Shown in pieces: positions 8,771-16,513 of a stretch of 41,031 nucleotides of DNA. Origin of the DNA: Cytobacillus firmus NBRC 15306 (lineage in GTDB: Bacteria; Bacillota; Bacilli; Bacillales; Cytobacillaceae); contig NZ_BCUY01000032.1 of the NCBI RefSeq assembly GCF_001591465.1, positions 1-41,031 on the forward strand, in the 5' to 3' direction. How positions within the stretch are numbered: position 1 is the first letter of the stretch; the number at the start of each line of letters is the position of its first letter. The translations under genes were made by a program, and so were the position numbers. The notes under the pieces were generated by a model. The model worked only from the letters and a program-made list of their open reading frames with translations, was not told the origin of the DNA and ran no database searches.

Positions 8771-9460
8771 TCACTTGACACGTAAGCGCTGTCCCACATA
8801 AATAGTATAGTTTTCATCGAGATTGTTCCAATCCCGGATCTGCTGAATTGTGCTCCCATAGGTTCTGCTTAAAGAATATACAGTATCTCTAGATACAACA
8901 GTGTGGTAGACCGCTGAACTCTTCTTAGGAAGATTAAAACTCTTCACAATCCCTTTCACATGACCACGAGCAAGATTTTCAATAAAAGTGCTTGATTTTA
9001 ATTTAGCTGCGTCACTTGCATTATCGATAAACCCATTTTCAGTTAGTACTGCCGGCATGCTTGTTTCCCGCAAAACATGAAAGTTTGCCTGCTTTTTACC
9101 ACGATCATAAAAATCAACCAGCTTAATTATTTCAGCATGAATATTATTTTGATATGTGGTCGTAGGTGCTCCAACTCCAGGATAAACATAATCTTCATAT
9201 CCTGTTCCCCCGCCTGCATTAATGTGGACCGACAAAAAGAAATCAGCTCCCCATGCATTGGCTGCATTCGTGCGCTCTGATAAAGATACGGTTTGGTCAC
9301 CAGTTCGGCTCATTCGGATTGAAACATTATCATATTCAAGGGTTAAAATATCTTTTATACGTGTGGCGATTTGAAGTGTTAAACTCTTTTCCTGAAGACC
9401 ATTTCCTACCGCACCTGGATCTGTGCCGCCGTGACCTGGATCAATAAAAAGTTTGACCAT
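8771..9460 (-). CDS. Phage endolysin: N-acetylmuramoyl-L-alanine amidase with LysM
   Basis: A zinc amidase (Amidase_3 family) that cuts the bond between N-acetylmuramate and L-alanine in peptidoglycan, 229 aa. The likely zinc and catalytic residues are visible: His10 in FIDPGHGGTDPG, Glu24, His79 in FLSVHINAGGG and Glu141 in AVLTENGFID. A C-terminal LysM module (about 184-229, YHTVVSRDTVYSLSRTYGS to YVGQRLRVK) binds the wall. There is no signal peptide, as expected for a phage lysin that needs a holin, and a holin gene lies just upstream. Start supported by AGAGGTGATTAAAT before ATG. The gene is intact. It resembles Bacillus phage lysins and the related host sporulation amidases, so a domesticated mother-cell-lysis role is possible but unproven. 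Confidence 0.92.
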   Translation of the reverse strand: MVKLFIDPGHGGTDPGAVGNGLQEKSLTLQIATRIKDILTLEYDNVSIRMSRTGDQTVSLSERTNAANAWGADFFLSVHINAGGGTGYEDYVYPGVGAPTTTYQNNIHAEIIKLVDFYDRGKKQANFHVLRETSMPAVLTENGFIDNASDAAKLKSSTFIENLARGHVKGIVKSFNLPKKSSAVYHTVVSRDTVYSLSRTYGSTIQQIRDWNNLDENYTIYVGQRLRVK

Positions 9461-9581
9461 ATTTAATCACCTCTAATAATATTTTTATTCGCAAATCTAT
9501 TAACTGCTTGTACTGCTGTCCTTCCTTTCACATGACAAACACCCCTTTCAAGGCATAAGAAAAGCCACCGAAAAGGGCAGC

Positions 9582-9848
9582 TTATTTTGGCCTTTGATAA
9601 CGTTTAGCTTGTTGGCTATCCTCGATTCCCCTTGTTGTTGGATCATTCAAAGCATTCCACACACTCACCATGATCAGCAGTAAAACATATGGATTTGAAA
9701 AAGCTCCGGCCAGTAAATAAAAAACAGAACCCCATGTAGTGAGGTCCTGTGCGGTTAATCCGTAATAACCAAGTATTGGTGCAAAAAAGGCTAGAAATAA
9801 TTGTGCAAGAAACACAGGATTTTTAAAGCGAACCTTCCAATTTATCAA
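9582..9848 (-). CDS. Phage holin (XhlB/holin family 1-like)
   Basis: An 88-aa membrane protein with two hydrophobic helices (about 12-34, VFLAQLFLAFFAPILGYYG; about 42-64, VFYLLAGAFSNPYVLLLIMV) and a hydrophilic, basic C-terminus (DDPTTRGIEDSQQAKRYQRPK-like tail). The opening INWKVRFKNPVFLAQ is typical of Bacillus phage holins paired with XhlA. It would form the membrane lesion that releases the amidase encoded 120 bp downstream. The start codon almost abuts the stop of the upstream chimera, as in an xhlA-xhlB pair. Confidence 0.88.
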   Translation of the reverse strand: MINWKVRFKNPVFLAQLFLAFFAPILGYYGLTAQDLTTWGSVFYLLAGAFSNPYVLLLIMVSVWNALNDPTTRGIEDSQQAKRYQRPK

Positions 9849-9849
9849 T

Positions 9850-10578
9850 TTATTGTCCTCCTCTTAAAACGTTATAAAAAATAGCGATTGCTCCCCCGAT
9901 AATACCGGTGCAAATCGCTGTAATAATAGCTCCTGTAATTGTTCTTTTGATCCATGTTGTATTTTCATCAATTTTATTGAGCTTTTCATTTATGGAAGTA
10001 ATTTGCTGATCATGCCTATCTGTCACCCTTTCCAATTTGTTAACTCGAAACTCTATATCTTTTATATCACCTTTCAGCTCAGCAATTTCTTGATTATATG
10101 CGTTTACTGATACCGCCTTAAAGATTTTCCCCTGGAACTTAGCACATTTTGGCCGTGCACCCATATGTGAACTGACTTCTACTAAATCTGCTCCATATTC
10201 ATCCATTCGAGCAAATTGCATTTCATTAGCAACACTGTTTGACATTGACCTTGTAACCATAGATACATAAGCTTCCGTTGACATTTTAGCCCCATCTTTA
10301 CGTATTAGAGCAGGAACACCATGTTCTGCCCATCTTGCAGCTGTCTCTGCCAGCGCTTGTCTGGGTGTTTTTGTCCCTGCTATAACTTTTCGTGTTGTTT
10401 CATTCAATATGGTTAGATATATTTGCTGAGACTGATCTAACATTGTTGTATTTATCAGGTTGAAAGTTTCCCTTGCTTGCCTTTGAAAAGACAATAAGAC
10501 CCCTTCAAGAACTGGGCTTTCTTTAGGTAAAGGTGGTTGTAGCAAGATGCCTTGAGTAACAGCTTCTATTAGTTCCAT
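9850..10578 (-). CDS. Chimeric remnant: phage minor capsid protein fragment fused to XhlA-like protein
   Basis: An open 242-aa frame made of two unrelated phage genes. Residues 1 to about 150 resemble a middle section of minor capsid protein 2 (MSTEAYVSMVTRSMSNSV; GADLVEVSSHMGARPKCAKF then QGKIF). From about residue 160 the protein is a typical XhlA/haemolysin-like lysis protein: EIAELKGDIKDIEFRVNKLE, a coiled coil (DRHDQQITSINEKLNKI) and a C-terminal membrane helix (TGAIITAICTGIIGGAIAIF). In intact phages these genes lie many kilobases apart, so an internal deletion joined them in frame. The 5' end is also cut: the frame continues upstream of the ATG with capsid-like residues (LEEAGYEAITESE) until it meets the right attachment site. 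The ATG at 10578 is internal and has no good ribosome site, so expression is doubtful. Confidence 0.75.
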   Translation of the reverse strand: MELIEAVTQGILLQPPLPKESPVLEGVLLSFQRQARETFNLINTTMLDQSQQIYLTILNETTRKVIAGTKTPRQALAETAARWAEHGVPALIRKDGAKMSTEAYVSMVTRSMSNSVANEMQFARMDEYGADLVEVSSHMGARPKCAKFQGKIFKAVSVNAYNQEIAELKGDIKDIEFRVNKLERVTDRHDQQITSINEKLNKIDENTTWIKRTITGAIITAICTGIIGGAIAIFYNVLRGGQ

Positions 10579-10618
10579 TTCCGATTCCGTAATAGCTTCA
10601 TAGCCGGCTTCTTCAAGG

Positions 10619-10659
10619 TGTAGGTCGTGAGTTCGAATCTCGCCTGGGACGCTACAAAA
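10619..10659 (+). repeat. attR: 41-bp direct repeat of the tRNA-Arg 3' end
   Basis: Identical to 3822-3862. Here it lacks the 5' half of the tRNA and is followed by a terminator-like hairpin that was probably the original tRNA terminator. Confidence 0.9.
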
Positions 10660-10661
10660 AA

Positions 10662-10689
10662 AACGCCAACAAAAGTTTGGCGTTTTTTC
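10662..10689. terminator. Bidirectional terminator, probably the original tRNA-Arg terminator
   Basis: AACGCCAA and TTGGCGTT pair around a 7-nt loop, with an A run before and a T run after, so it works on both strands. On the minus strand it would end lutCBA readthrough towards the island; on the plus strand it would have ended the tRNA before insertion. Confidence 0.8.
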
Positions 10690-10717
10690 TCGTTTATGAT
10701 GTCAGGCGCTTCACATA

Positions 10718-11437
10718 TTATAAATCATCTATAACAATATAAGCAGCCTTAACAGGCCCATGGACTCCCACAACGAGGTTCATCTCAATATCTGCTGAAT
10801 TGCTTGGTCCGGTTATGAAGTTAATGCATGAAGAAGCCAGCTCCCCTCTGCTCACTCGTTCCCCGATAATCCTGGCAGCCTGTGTCATGCGAGGGACAAG
10901 TGTGCTTTTCGGAATAAGGATAATGGAAGCAGCAGGCAGAAAACTGATTGACCGTCCATGGTCTCTGCTGCTGAACAGGACTGCTGTTCCGGATTCAGCC
11001 AGAGTAATTTCACTGATGGTAATGCCGATATTTGCCTTTTCTGCGTAATCAACATTAATTTCTCCAGCAGAATAATCCCATTCATATACTTCCACATTCT
11101 CTTTTGGCCAGATTTCCCCAAATAGCTGCGTAAGCCCAAACTGTCTATAACGGTCATCCTTCCAGGTTACAACTGGACCCCCTCCGTACTGGGCTGCAAT
11201 CTCTTTAAGAGTTTCCGGCAAATTGGCGGCTTTGGTTACAAGAAGGTCAGTGTGTATTTTCGTGCACTGTGTTTTTAAAGCTTCCAGAAGCTCATCTGAA
11301 TCTGCTTCTTTAAAGATGGAATCCTGAGGATTATAGCTCCATTTTGGCCTTTCAACTCCAGAAATTCTCTTTTCCCTGCCCAGTCTGCCTGCAATTTTAT
11401 TTAAAAAAGCGTCCCGATTATGAATAGTTCCGTTCAC
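10718..11437 (-). CDS. lutC: Lactate utilization protein LutC (LUD domain)
   Basis: Third protein of the LutABC L-lactate oxidation system, which turns lactate into pyruvate. The GTG at 11437 (239 aa) is the likely start: it overlaps the lutB TGA, has AAGGAGG about 9 nt upstream, and gives the family N-terminus ([20 protein letters not shown]). The frame stays open further upstream inside lutB but without a ribosome site. LUD-fold hallmarks are [20 protein letters not shown] and the C-terminal [20 protein letters not shown] with the [12 protein letters not shown] ending. Direct translational coupling to lutB implies 1:1 production. The gene is followed by the right end of the tRNA-Arg element. 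Confidence 0.95.
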   Translation of the reverse strand: MNGTIHNRDAFLNKIAGRLGREKRISGVERPKWSYNPQDSIFKEADSDELLEALKTQCTKIHTDLLVTKAANLPETLKEIAAQYGGGPVVTWKDDRYRQFGLTQLFGEIWPKENVEVYEWDYSAGEINVDYAEKANIGITISEITLAESGTAVLFSSRDHGRSISFLPAASIILIPKSTLVPRMTQAARIIGERVSRGELASSCINFITGPSNSADIEMNLVVGVHGPVKAAYIVIDDL

Positions 11438-12864
11438 TGCTGTCCGCCTCCTTTTGGCCGGTTTTTGAACCAATCGCGAAATCTTTCTTTATTAGGAGCA
11501 GGAAAATCCCTGATTTCTGTCCAGGCCTTTAAAGGCCCCGGTCCCTTTATAATTTTGTCGCCAGCTGTAAATGGATTCATGGCTGCCGGTGCCAGCTTAG
11601 ACCCCAGTTTATAAAGGGAAGGTGAAGCGGCGCCCAGTCCAAAGGCCTTCATGGTCATCTTTTCCGATATAGGAGCCCTTCCTTCTTTTTCGACAATTAC
11701 CTGCCGGTGTCTGTGAAGCAGCTCATGCAGAGGGATTTTGACTGGACATGCTTCTGTACAGGCTCCGCAAAGGGTGGATGCATAAGGCAATTCCTTATAA
11801 TCATCATAGCCGCCTAAAAGGGGTGAAAGAACCGCTCCGATCGGGCCTGAATAAATAGATCCGTAGGAATGCCCTCCAACATGCCTGTACACTGGACAAA
11901 CATTCACACATGCAGCGCAGCGGATACATTGAAGAATGGACTGAAACTCCCCTCCTAAAATCGATGAGCGGCCATTGTCCACAATGACGAGATGAAATTC
12001 CTCGGGGCCATCAACATCAAGTTCTTCTTTTGGACCAGTCAAAACAGTTATATAACTCGTAAGCTTTTGTCCAACCGCACTCCTTGTCAGCATGCTGACA
12101 AGCACTTCCATTTCCTCGTATGTCGGGACCAGCCTTTCCATGCCCATTACGGTAATTTGTGTCTTAGGCAAGGCTGTGACAAGATCTGCATTGCCTTCAT
12201 TAGTCACTAATGTGATTGAACCGGTTTCAGCCACAGCGAAGTTACAGCCCGTAATGCCAACATCGGCGGTTAAGTATTCATGGCGGAGCATTTCTCGCGC
12301 ATGCCAAGCAAGCTCTTCCGGCTTTTCTGTATTCTGATAGCTTAGTTTTTCTGCAAATACATCCCGAATCTGCTCTTTATTCTTATGAAGGGCTGGCGCC
12401 ACAATATGTGATGGCGGGTCATGGTCGTCCACCTGAAGAATGTATTCCCCCAAATCAGTTTCAATCACCTGGCACCCCGCCTCTTCCAAGGAGGCATTTA
12501 AGTGGATTTCTTCCGTTACCATCGATTTTGATTTAACCACTTTTCTTGCGTTCTTCTTTTCAATTACTTCCCTTATATAGGCAGAGGCTTCTTCACCAGT
12601 TTCAGCAAAGTAAACGTGCCCTCCCCTTTTAGCAACATTTTCGCTGAGCTGGTATAAGTAAAAATCAAGATTTTCAAGTACATGCTGGCGAATTTCTTCT
12701 GATAGCGAACGCCATTCTTCCCAATTTCCAAGTTCTGCGGCAGCATCAAGTCTTCTAGTCTGAAGCCTTTCCTGTGCACCTGACACTGCCCCTCTCATAA
12801 AGGAATTGTTTATTCCGGAATCTACACGATCCTTAAAGTCGTTTGTTCCTATTTTCATAGCCAT
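11434..12864 (-). CDS. lutB: Lactate utilization iron-sulfur protein LutB
   Basis: Central subunit of LutABC, 476 aa, cytoplasmic. The N-terminal two-thirds is a LUD-type fold (conserved [33 protein letters not shown] and [16 protein letters not shown]). Two ferredoxin-like 4Fe-4S motifs follow ([19 protein letters not shown], then [17 protein letters not shown]). The C-terminus keeps the [24 protein letters not shown] tail found in Bacillus LutB. ATG at 12864 has AGGAGG 7 nt upstream. The gene starts 38 nt after lutA and overlaps lutC by 4 nt. Confidence 0.96.
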   Translation of the reverse strand: MAMKIGTNDFKDRVDSGINNSFMRGAVSGAQERLQTRRLDAAAELGNWEEWRSLSEEIRQHVLENLDFYLYQLSENVAKRGGHVYFAETGEEASAYIREVIEKKNARKVVKSKSMVTEEIHLNASLEEAGCQVIETDLGEYILQVDDHDPPSHIVAPALHKNKEQIRDVFAEKLSYQNTEKPEELAWHAREMLRHEYLTADVGITGCNFAVAETGSITLVTNEGNADLVTALPKTQITVMGMERLVPTYEEMEVLVSMLTRSAVGQKLTSYITVLTGPKEELDVDGPEEFHLVIVDNGRSSILGGEFQSILQCIRCAACVNVCPVYRHVGGHSYGSIYSGPIGAVLSPLLGGYDDYKELPYASTLCGACTEACPVKIPLHELLHRHRQVIVEKEGRAPISEKMTMKAFGLGAASPSLYKLGSKLAPAAMNPFTAGDKIIKGPGPLKAWTEIRDFPAPNKERFRDWFKNRPKGGGQQ

Positions 12865-12902
12865 AACTATTCCTCCTGTAACATAGCATGTCCATTAATT
12901 TG

Positions 12903-13619
12903 TCAGCGGCAATTCAACACTTCAGCAATATGCATAACTCTTATGGGTTTTCCCTGCCTTCCAATCCTGCCTCCAATATTCATCAGGCAGCCTGCATCAG
13001 CTCCAATAAGAATTTCCGCTTCAGTCTCCTCTATATGCCCAACCTTTTCATCTACCATTTGCTCCGATATTTGAGCCATTTTCACGGAGAAAGTACCTCC
13101 AAAACCGCAGCATTGCTCTTTGCCTGGAAGCTCTTCAAATTCAAGGCCCTTCACATTTTTCAATAGTCTCATGGGAGCTTCTTTAACTCCAAGGAGCCGG
13201 GTCATATGGCAGGATGTATGATAGGTGGCCTTCCCATTTAAACTCGCCCCGACGTCGTCCACATTTAGAACTTCAACGATAAATTGAGTAAGTTCGTATG
13301 TTTTCTCTGCCAGCTTTTTTGCTTTGGGTTCCCATACAGAGTCTTCTTTAAAAACCTGCGGATACTCATGAAACATATAGGCGCAGGATCCGGAAGGGGA
13401 AACAACATATTCTGCATGTTCAAATGCCGAGATCATCCTTTTCATGGCTTCCTTCGATTCCTTCACATAGCCGCTGTTGTAGGCAGGCTGGCCGCAGCAG
13501 ACCTGTGCTTCCGGGAAATCTATTTCACACCCCAGCCGCTCGAGCAGTTCAACTGCTGCCTTGCCTGCATTTCCCTGAAACATATCTACCAGACATGTTG
13601 CAAAAAGACTTACCTTCAT
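12903..13619 (-). CDS. lutA: Lactate utilization protein LutA (CCG-domain protein)
   Basis: First subunit of LutABC, 238 aa, with two cysteine-rich CCG domains as in heterodisulfide reductase and GlcF-type proteins. The Cys motifs are clear: [30 protein letters not shown] and [12 protein letters not shown], which can carry an iron-sulfur cofactor for electron transfer. A GGGAGAGGG ribosome site precedes the ATG. The gene begins the lutABC operon and faces away from the radical SAM gene. The 206-bp gap to it is very AT-rich; I could not place a firm promoter or a LutR site in it. Confidence 0.95.
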   Translation of the reverse strand: MKVSLFATCLVDMFQGNAGKAAVELLERLGCEIDFPEAQVCCGQPAYNSGYVKESKEAMKRMISAFEHAEYVVSPSGSCAYMFHEYPQVFKEDSVWEPKAKKLAEKTYELTQFIVEVLNVDDVGASLNGKATYHTSCHMTRLLGVKEAPMRLLKNVKGLEFEELPGKEQCCGFGGTFSVKMAQISEQMVDEKVGHIEETEAEILIGADAGCLMNIGGRIGRQGKPIRVMHIAEVLNCR

Positions 13620-13778
13620 CTCTATTCCCTCTCCCAGCTAATTATTTTATTTTCTATTATTTTACTATAGTTATAATCCAAATTGTTGTATTTTTATAAA
13701 TATTATAATAATTATCATTGTTTATCTTCTCTAACATATGTCAATGTTTTACTTCCTTTTTTTCAGTCAAAAATATGA

Positions 13779-13784
13779 TACAAT
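13779..13784 (+). promoter_or_regulatory. Extended -10 promoter candidate for the radical SAM gene
   Basis: TG-A-TACAAT is an extended -10 element 42 nt upstream of the start codon. The -35 region is weak. Confidence 0.4.
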
Positions 13785-13825
13785 TATATGATGTTTAAGT
13801 TGCTAACAAGGGAGTTCAGAAATAA

Positions 13826-15571
13826 ATGAAAGTTATCGCCAGTACGCTTAATGCCAAATATATTCATACAAATATAGCGATCCGGTATCTCAAGGCATAC
13901 GCTCAGCCTGATTTCGATGTGGAATTAGCCGAATATACAATTAAAGATCCGGTAATGAATATCGTTACAGATCTGGTCCGCAAAAAGCCTGATGTGATCG
14001 GATTCAGCTGTTATATATGGAATATCGAGGAAACCATTAAGGTCATTAAGATGATTAAAAAGATTGATCCCTCCATTCATATTGTAGTCGGAGGACCAGA
14101 AGTGACTTATGATGTTGCTGATTGGATGAACAATGTACAAGAATTTGATTACATTGTCATCGGAGAAGGTGAGGAAACCTTCAAACAGCTGCTGAATGAG
14201 CTGAACAGCACCATGAATATGGAAAATGTGCATGGTCTTGCTTTCAGGGAAAACGGCCAGGTTCGTATTAATCCACAGCGGAATAAGCTGGACTTGCGCG
14301 ATCTGCCTTCACCATTCCGCTTTGAAGAAGATATTCCCCACCTTTCTAAACGTGTCACTTATATAGAAACCAGCCGGGGATGTCCATTCAGCTGCCAGTT
14401 TTGCCTTTCCTCTATTGAAGTAGGTGTGCGGTACTTTGACAGGGAAAAAATTAAGGACGATATCCGATATTTAATGAAGAATGGTGCAAAAACGCTAAAA
14501 TTTGTTGACCGCACATTCAATATTAGCCGCAGTTATGCCTTGGAAATGTTCCAATTTTTGATTGATGAGCATCTGCCGGGGACTGTCTTTCAATTTGAGA
14601 TCACCGCAGATATTATGAGACCTGAGGTAATTGAATACCTGAATAAGGAAGCACCACGAGGATTATTCCGATTTGAAATTGGCGTACAGTCGACAAACGA
14701 CTATACAAATGAATTGGTCATGAGGAAGCAGAATTTTGACAAGCTTTGCCGAACAGTTACAATGGTAAAGGATGGAGGAAAAATCGATCAGCATCTCGAC
14801 TTAATTGCCGGACTGCCTGAGGAAGATTATGATTCATTCAAAAAAACATTTAATGATGTATTTGCCATGCGGCCGGAAGAGCTCCAGCTCGGCTTCTTAA
14901 AAATGCTGAGAGGCACCGGTCTTCGCTTAAGGGCAGAAGATCATCAATATATTTATATGGACCACTCACCATATGAAATACTGGGAAATAATGTTTTGTC
15001 CTTCGATGACATCATTCGCATAAAACAGGTCGAAGATGTGTTAGAGAAATATTGGAATGACCATAGAATGGATGCAACTGTTGAATATTTGGTTACAAAA
15101 GTTTTTCCGACTCCTTTCGATTTCTTCCAGGAATTCGGCAGTTATTGGGAGCAAAAAGGATGGTCCAGAATTGGGCATCAGCTTGAGGATCTTTTCAAAC
15201 GCCTTTTTGAATTTCTGCAATCAAAAGAAATTGCTGATTTGGATATAGCAGAAGGACTAATGAAGTTCGATTATATTTCAAAACAAAAATATAAGCCCAG
15301 AAAACCATGGTGGCAGCCAAGCTTTGAAAAATCTGAAAGATCGAAGCTTTATCAGTCTCTGCTCGAAAACCCAAACCAGCTGGGAGAAAACTTCTTAACC
15401 CTCCAGCTGAATGAAAAAGAAATATACAAACATACCTTAAGTGAAAGATTATCCTTTGATATCGAAAGGTATATTAATGAGGGAATAATAGAAAAGAAAG
15501 ACTCTGTTCTTCTTGCCTATTTCGATTCAAGCTCAGAAACAGTCTCTATCTTTTCGGGTCCTTTACAATAA
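13826..15571 (+). CDS. B12-binding-domain radical SAM protein (DUF4080-type C-terminus)
   Basis: A 581-aa protein. Residues about 1-140 form a B12-binding-like Rossmann domain (IHIVVGGPEVTYD, YIVIGEGEETFKQLL), but the DxHxxG cobalamin-binding motif is not seen. The radical SAM core follows with the cluster motif Cys186-x3-Cys190-x2-Cys193 (TSRGCPFSCQFCLSS). The last 200 residues resemble the DUF4080 tail of Bacillus homologues. The substrate is unknown; the family includes methylthiotransferases and uncharacterised methyltransferases. It is monocistronic, with a promoter candidate upstream and a perfect terminator downstream. Confidence 0.88.
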   Translation: MKVIASTLNAKYIHTNIAIRYLKAYAQPDFDVELAEYTIKDPVMNIVTDLVRKKPDVIGFSCYIWNIEETIKVIKMIKKIDPSIHIVVGGPEVTYDVADWMNNVQEFDYIVIGEGEETFKQLLNELNSTMNMENVHGLAFRENGQVRINPQRNKLDLRDLPSPFRFEEDIPHLSKRVTYIETSRGCPFSCQFCLSSIEVGVRYFDREKIKDDIRYLMKNGAKTLKFVDRTFNISRSYALEMFQFLIDEHLPGTVFQFEITADIMRPEVIEYLNKEAPRGLFRFEIGVQSTNDYTNELVMRKQNFDKLCRTVTMVKDGGKIDQHLDLIAGLPEEDYDSFKKTFNDVFAMRPEELQLGFLKMLRGTGLRLRAEDHQYIYMDHSPYEILGNNVLSFDDIIRIKQVEDVLEKYWNDHRMDATVEYLVTKVFPTPFDFFQEFGSYWEQKGWSRIGHQLEDLFKRLFEFLQSKEIADLDIAEGLMKFDYISKQKYKPRKPWWQPSFEKSERSKLYQSLLENPNQLGENFLTLQLNEKEIYKHTLSERLSFDIERYINEGIIEKKDSVLLAYFDSSSETVSIFSGPLQ

Positions 15572-15576
15572 CGAAG

Positions 15577-15604
15577 AAACCGGCAGAAATCTGCCGGTTT
15601 TTTA
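15577..15604. terminator. Bidirectional terminator between convergent genes
   Basis: AACCGGCAG and CTGCCGGTT form a 9-bp stem, followed by a T run. The stop codon of the converging small gene (15602-15604) lies in that T run. Confidence 0.88.
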
Positions 15605-15757
15605 GCATTTATCCCGATCTTTCATTTTATCTTTATCACGGTTCATAAATGGCTGCTCATAAAGTTTTCCAGCATTTATATCACCAAACTCCATACCGAA
15701 TTCTACATTGGCCGAGCCATTTTGCCGGCCTTTTTTTCGTGGTTTATTATGATCCAC
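15602..15757 (-). CDS. Small hydrophilic protein, SASP-like motif
   Basis: A 51-aa ORF with a GTG start at 15757, two bases after the stop of the gene upstream and preceded by GAGAGGGAAG. The product is basic and hydrophilic, with a conserved-looking core NVEFGMEFGDINAGKLYEQP. The EFGxEF pattern recalls the EFGTEF repeat of gamma-type small acid-soluble spore proteins, and the upstream neighbour has EFSAEF. Tight coupling suggests one transcriptional unit. I do not recognise a named family, so a spore role is inference. Confidence 0.55.
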   Translation of the reverse strand: MDHNKPRKKGRQNGSANVEFGMEFGDINAGKLYEQPFMNRDKDKMKDRDKC

Positions 15758-15919
15758 TTAGGCTCTTCCCTCTCTCCCATGCTTGGAGTTGCGGTTAGCC
15801 ATTTTCATGGGATTCTCTCCCTGGCTGAATTCTGCTGAAAACTCTGATTCCTGAAGGTTCTTCTTAGGCGTTTTGCTGTATTTTTCAACGGCATTATACT
15901 CAGCTTTTCGTTTGGCCAT
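15758..15919 (-). CDS. Small hydrophilic protein, SASP-like motif
   Basis: A 53-aa ORF starting at ATG 15919 with AGGAGGAG 8 nt upstream, an excellent ribosome site that supports a real gene. The sequence is lysine-rich at the start (MAKRKAEYNAVEKYSKTPKK), then ESEFSAEFSQGENPMKMANR and a basic tail. The EFSAEF pattern parallels EFGMEF in the next gene. It has no hydrophobic segment. Possibly a minor spore-core protein; function unknown. Confidence 0.6.
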   Translation of the reverse strand: MAKRKAEYNAVEKYSKTPKKNLQESEFSAEFSQGENPMKMANRNSKHGREGRA

Positions 15920-16085
15920 CCCAATCTCCTCCTGAAATATATTTCCTAGTGCTAATCCATTTTCAGGTTTAACACAGCTTTATCTTTAGTAAAAAACACG
16001 GTTTCATTCCTATCTGAGTCTTCCTTATTTTACAATCATAAATTTTACTGCGGTGCAAAAAATAGAGTAAAAAGGAATGAGCGAT

Positions 16086-16436
16086 ATGACTAATAAAAAG
16101 AATAAAGATAACAAAAGCATTGGCATTGACGAGACACTTCCACATCAAATTGAAGCTCCGAGCTTTAAAGACACAGGCATGAAGCTTCAGCCTCCTTTCA
16201 AGAATTCTTTTGGCGTAACGATCGGGGACAGTCATTATTCCTCAAACAGTTCACCGCTGGAAAACTGGAGTGATGAAACAGACCCTGCAGTTATAGCTGG
16301 AGACGAATGGATTCATCCAACAAATGATATCGGCTGGAATACAACAGAAAACAAAGAACTCCTTGAAAGCAAAAAACCGCCTCAAGCCTACCCATTCATG
16401 CATCCTACTAAAGATGTCAGCCGCGGGACGGATTAA
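16086..16436 (+). CDS. Conserved hypothetical protein, DUF3905-like
   Basis: A soluble, acidic protein of 116 aa. Of two in-frame ATGs, 16086 is preferred because AAGGA is 9 nt upstream; for 16077 the same site touches the start codon. Notable stretches are LPHQIEAPSFKDTGMKLQPP and AGDEWIHPTNDIGWNT, the second of which resembles the short Bacillales family DUF3905. No membrane segment or catalytic motif is seen. It converges on the Ktr gene across a shared terminator. Confidence 0.6.
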   Translation: MTNKKNKDNKSIGIDETLPHQIEAPSFKDTGMKLQPPFKNSFGVTIGDSHYSSNSSPLENWSDETDPAVIAGDEWIHPTNDIGWNTTENKELLESKKPPQAYPFMHPTKDVSRGTD

Positions 16437-16474
16437 TAAGAAAAGCCCAAGCGCATAGGCGATGGGTATAGACA

Positions 16475-16513
16475 AAAAAAGCAGTCCGGAATTAATCTTC
16501 CGGGCTGCTTTTT
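16475..16513. terminator. Bidirectional terminator between the DUF3905-like and Ktr genes
   Basis: AAAGCAG-T-CCGGAA and TTCCGG-G-CTGCTTT form a long stem with A and T runs on either side. It overlaps the Ktr stop codon. Confidence 0.85.

Larger units (their letters stand above)
3822..10659. mobile_element. Relic prophage/genomic island in tRNA-Arg carrying a ger operon
   Basis: The 41-bp direct repeats at 3822-3862 and 10619-10659 define a 6,797-bp insertion (repeat start to repeat start). All the larger genes inside lie on the minus strand: a capsid/XhlA chimera, holin, amidase, a tiny membrane protein, then gerA-gerB-gerC. Two small ORFs lie on the plus strand. No integrase, excisionase, repressor, replication or packaging gene is visible, so the element looks immobile by itself. 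Flanking genes (acyltransferase, lutC) are ordinary chromosomal genes. Order and orientation fit a phage right end: structural gene, lysis cassette, then cargo next to attL. The phage origin is inferred from the lysis and capsid fragments. Loss of the integrase could mean deletion, or dependence on a relative's recombinase. Confidence 0.85.

Noticed and set aside
10579-10662. Apparent N-terminal extension of the capsid/XhlA chimera through the att site (reads GEIRTHDL)
   Set aside because: This is the familiar antisense translation of a tRNA 3' half, not protein-coding sequence. It only shows that the frame happens to be open across the junction.
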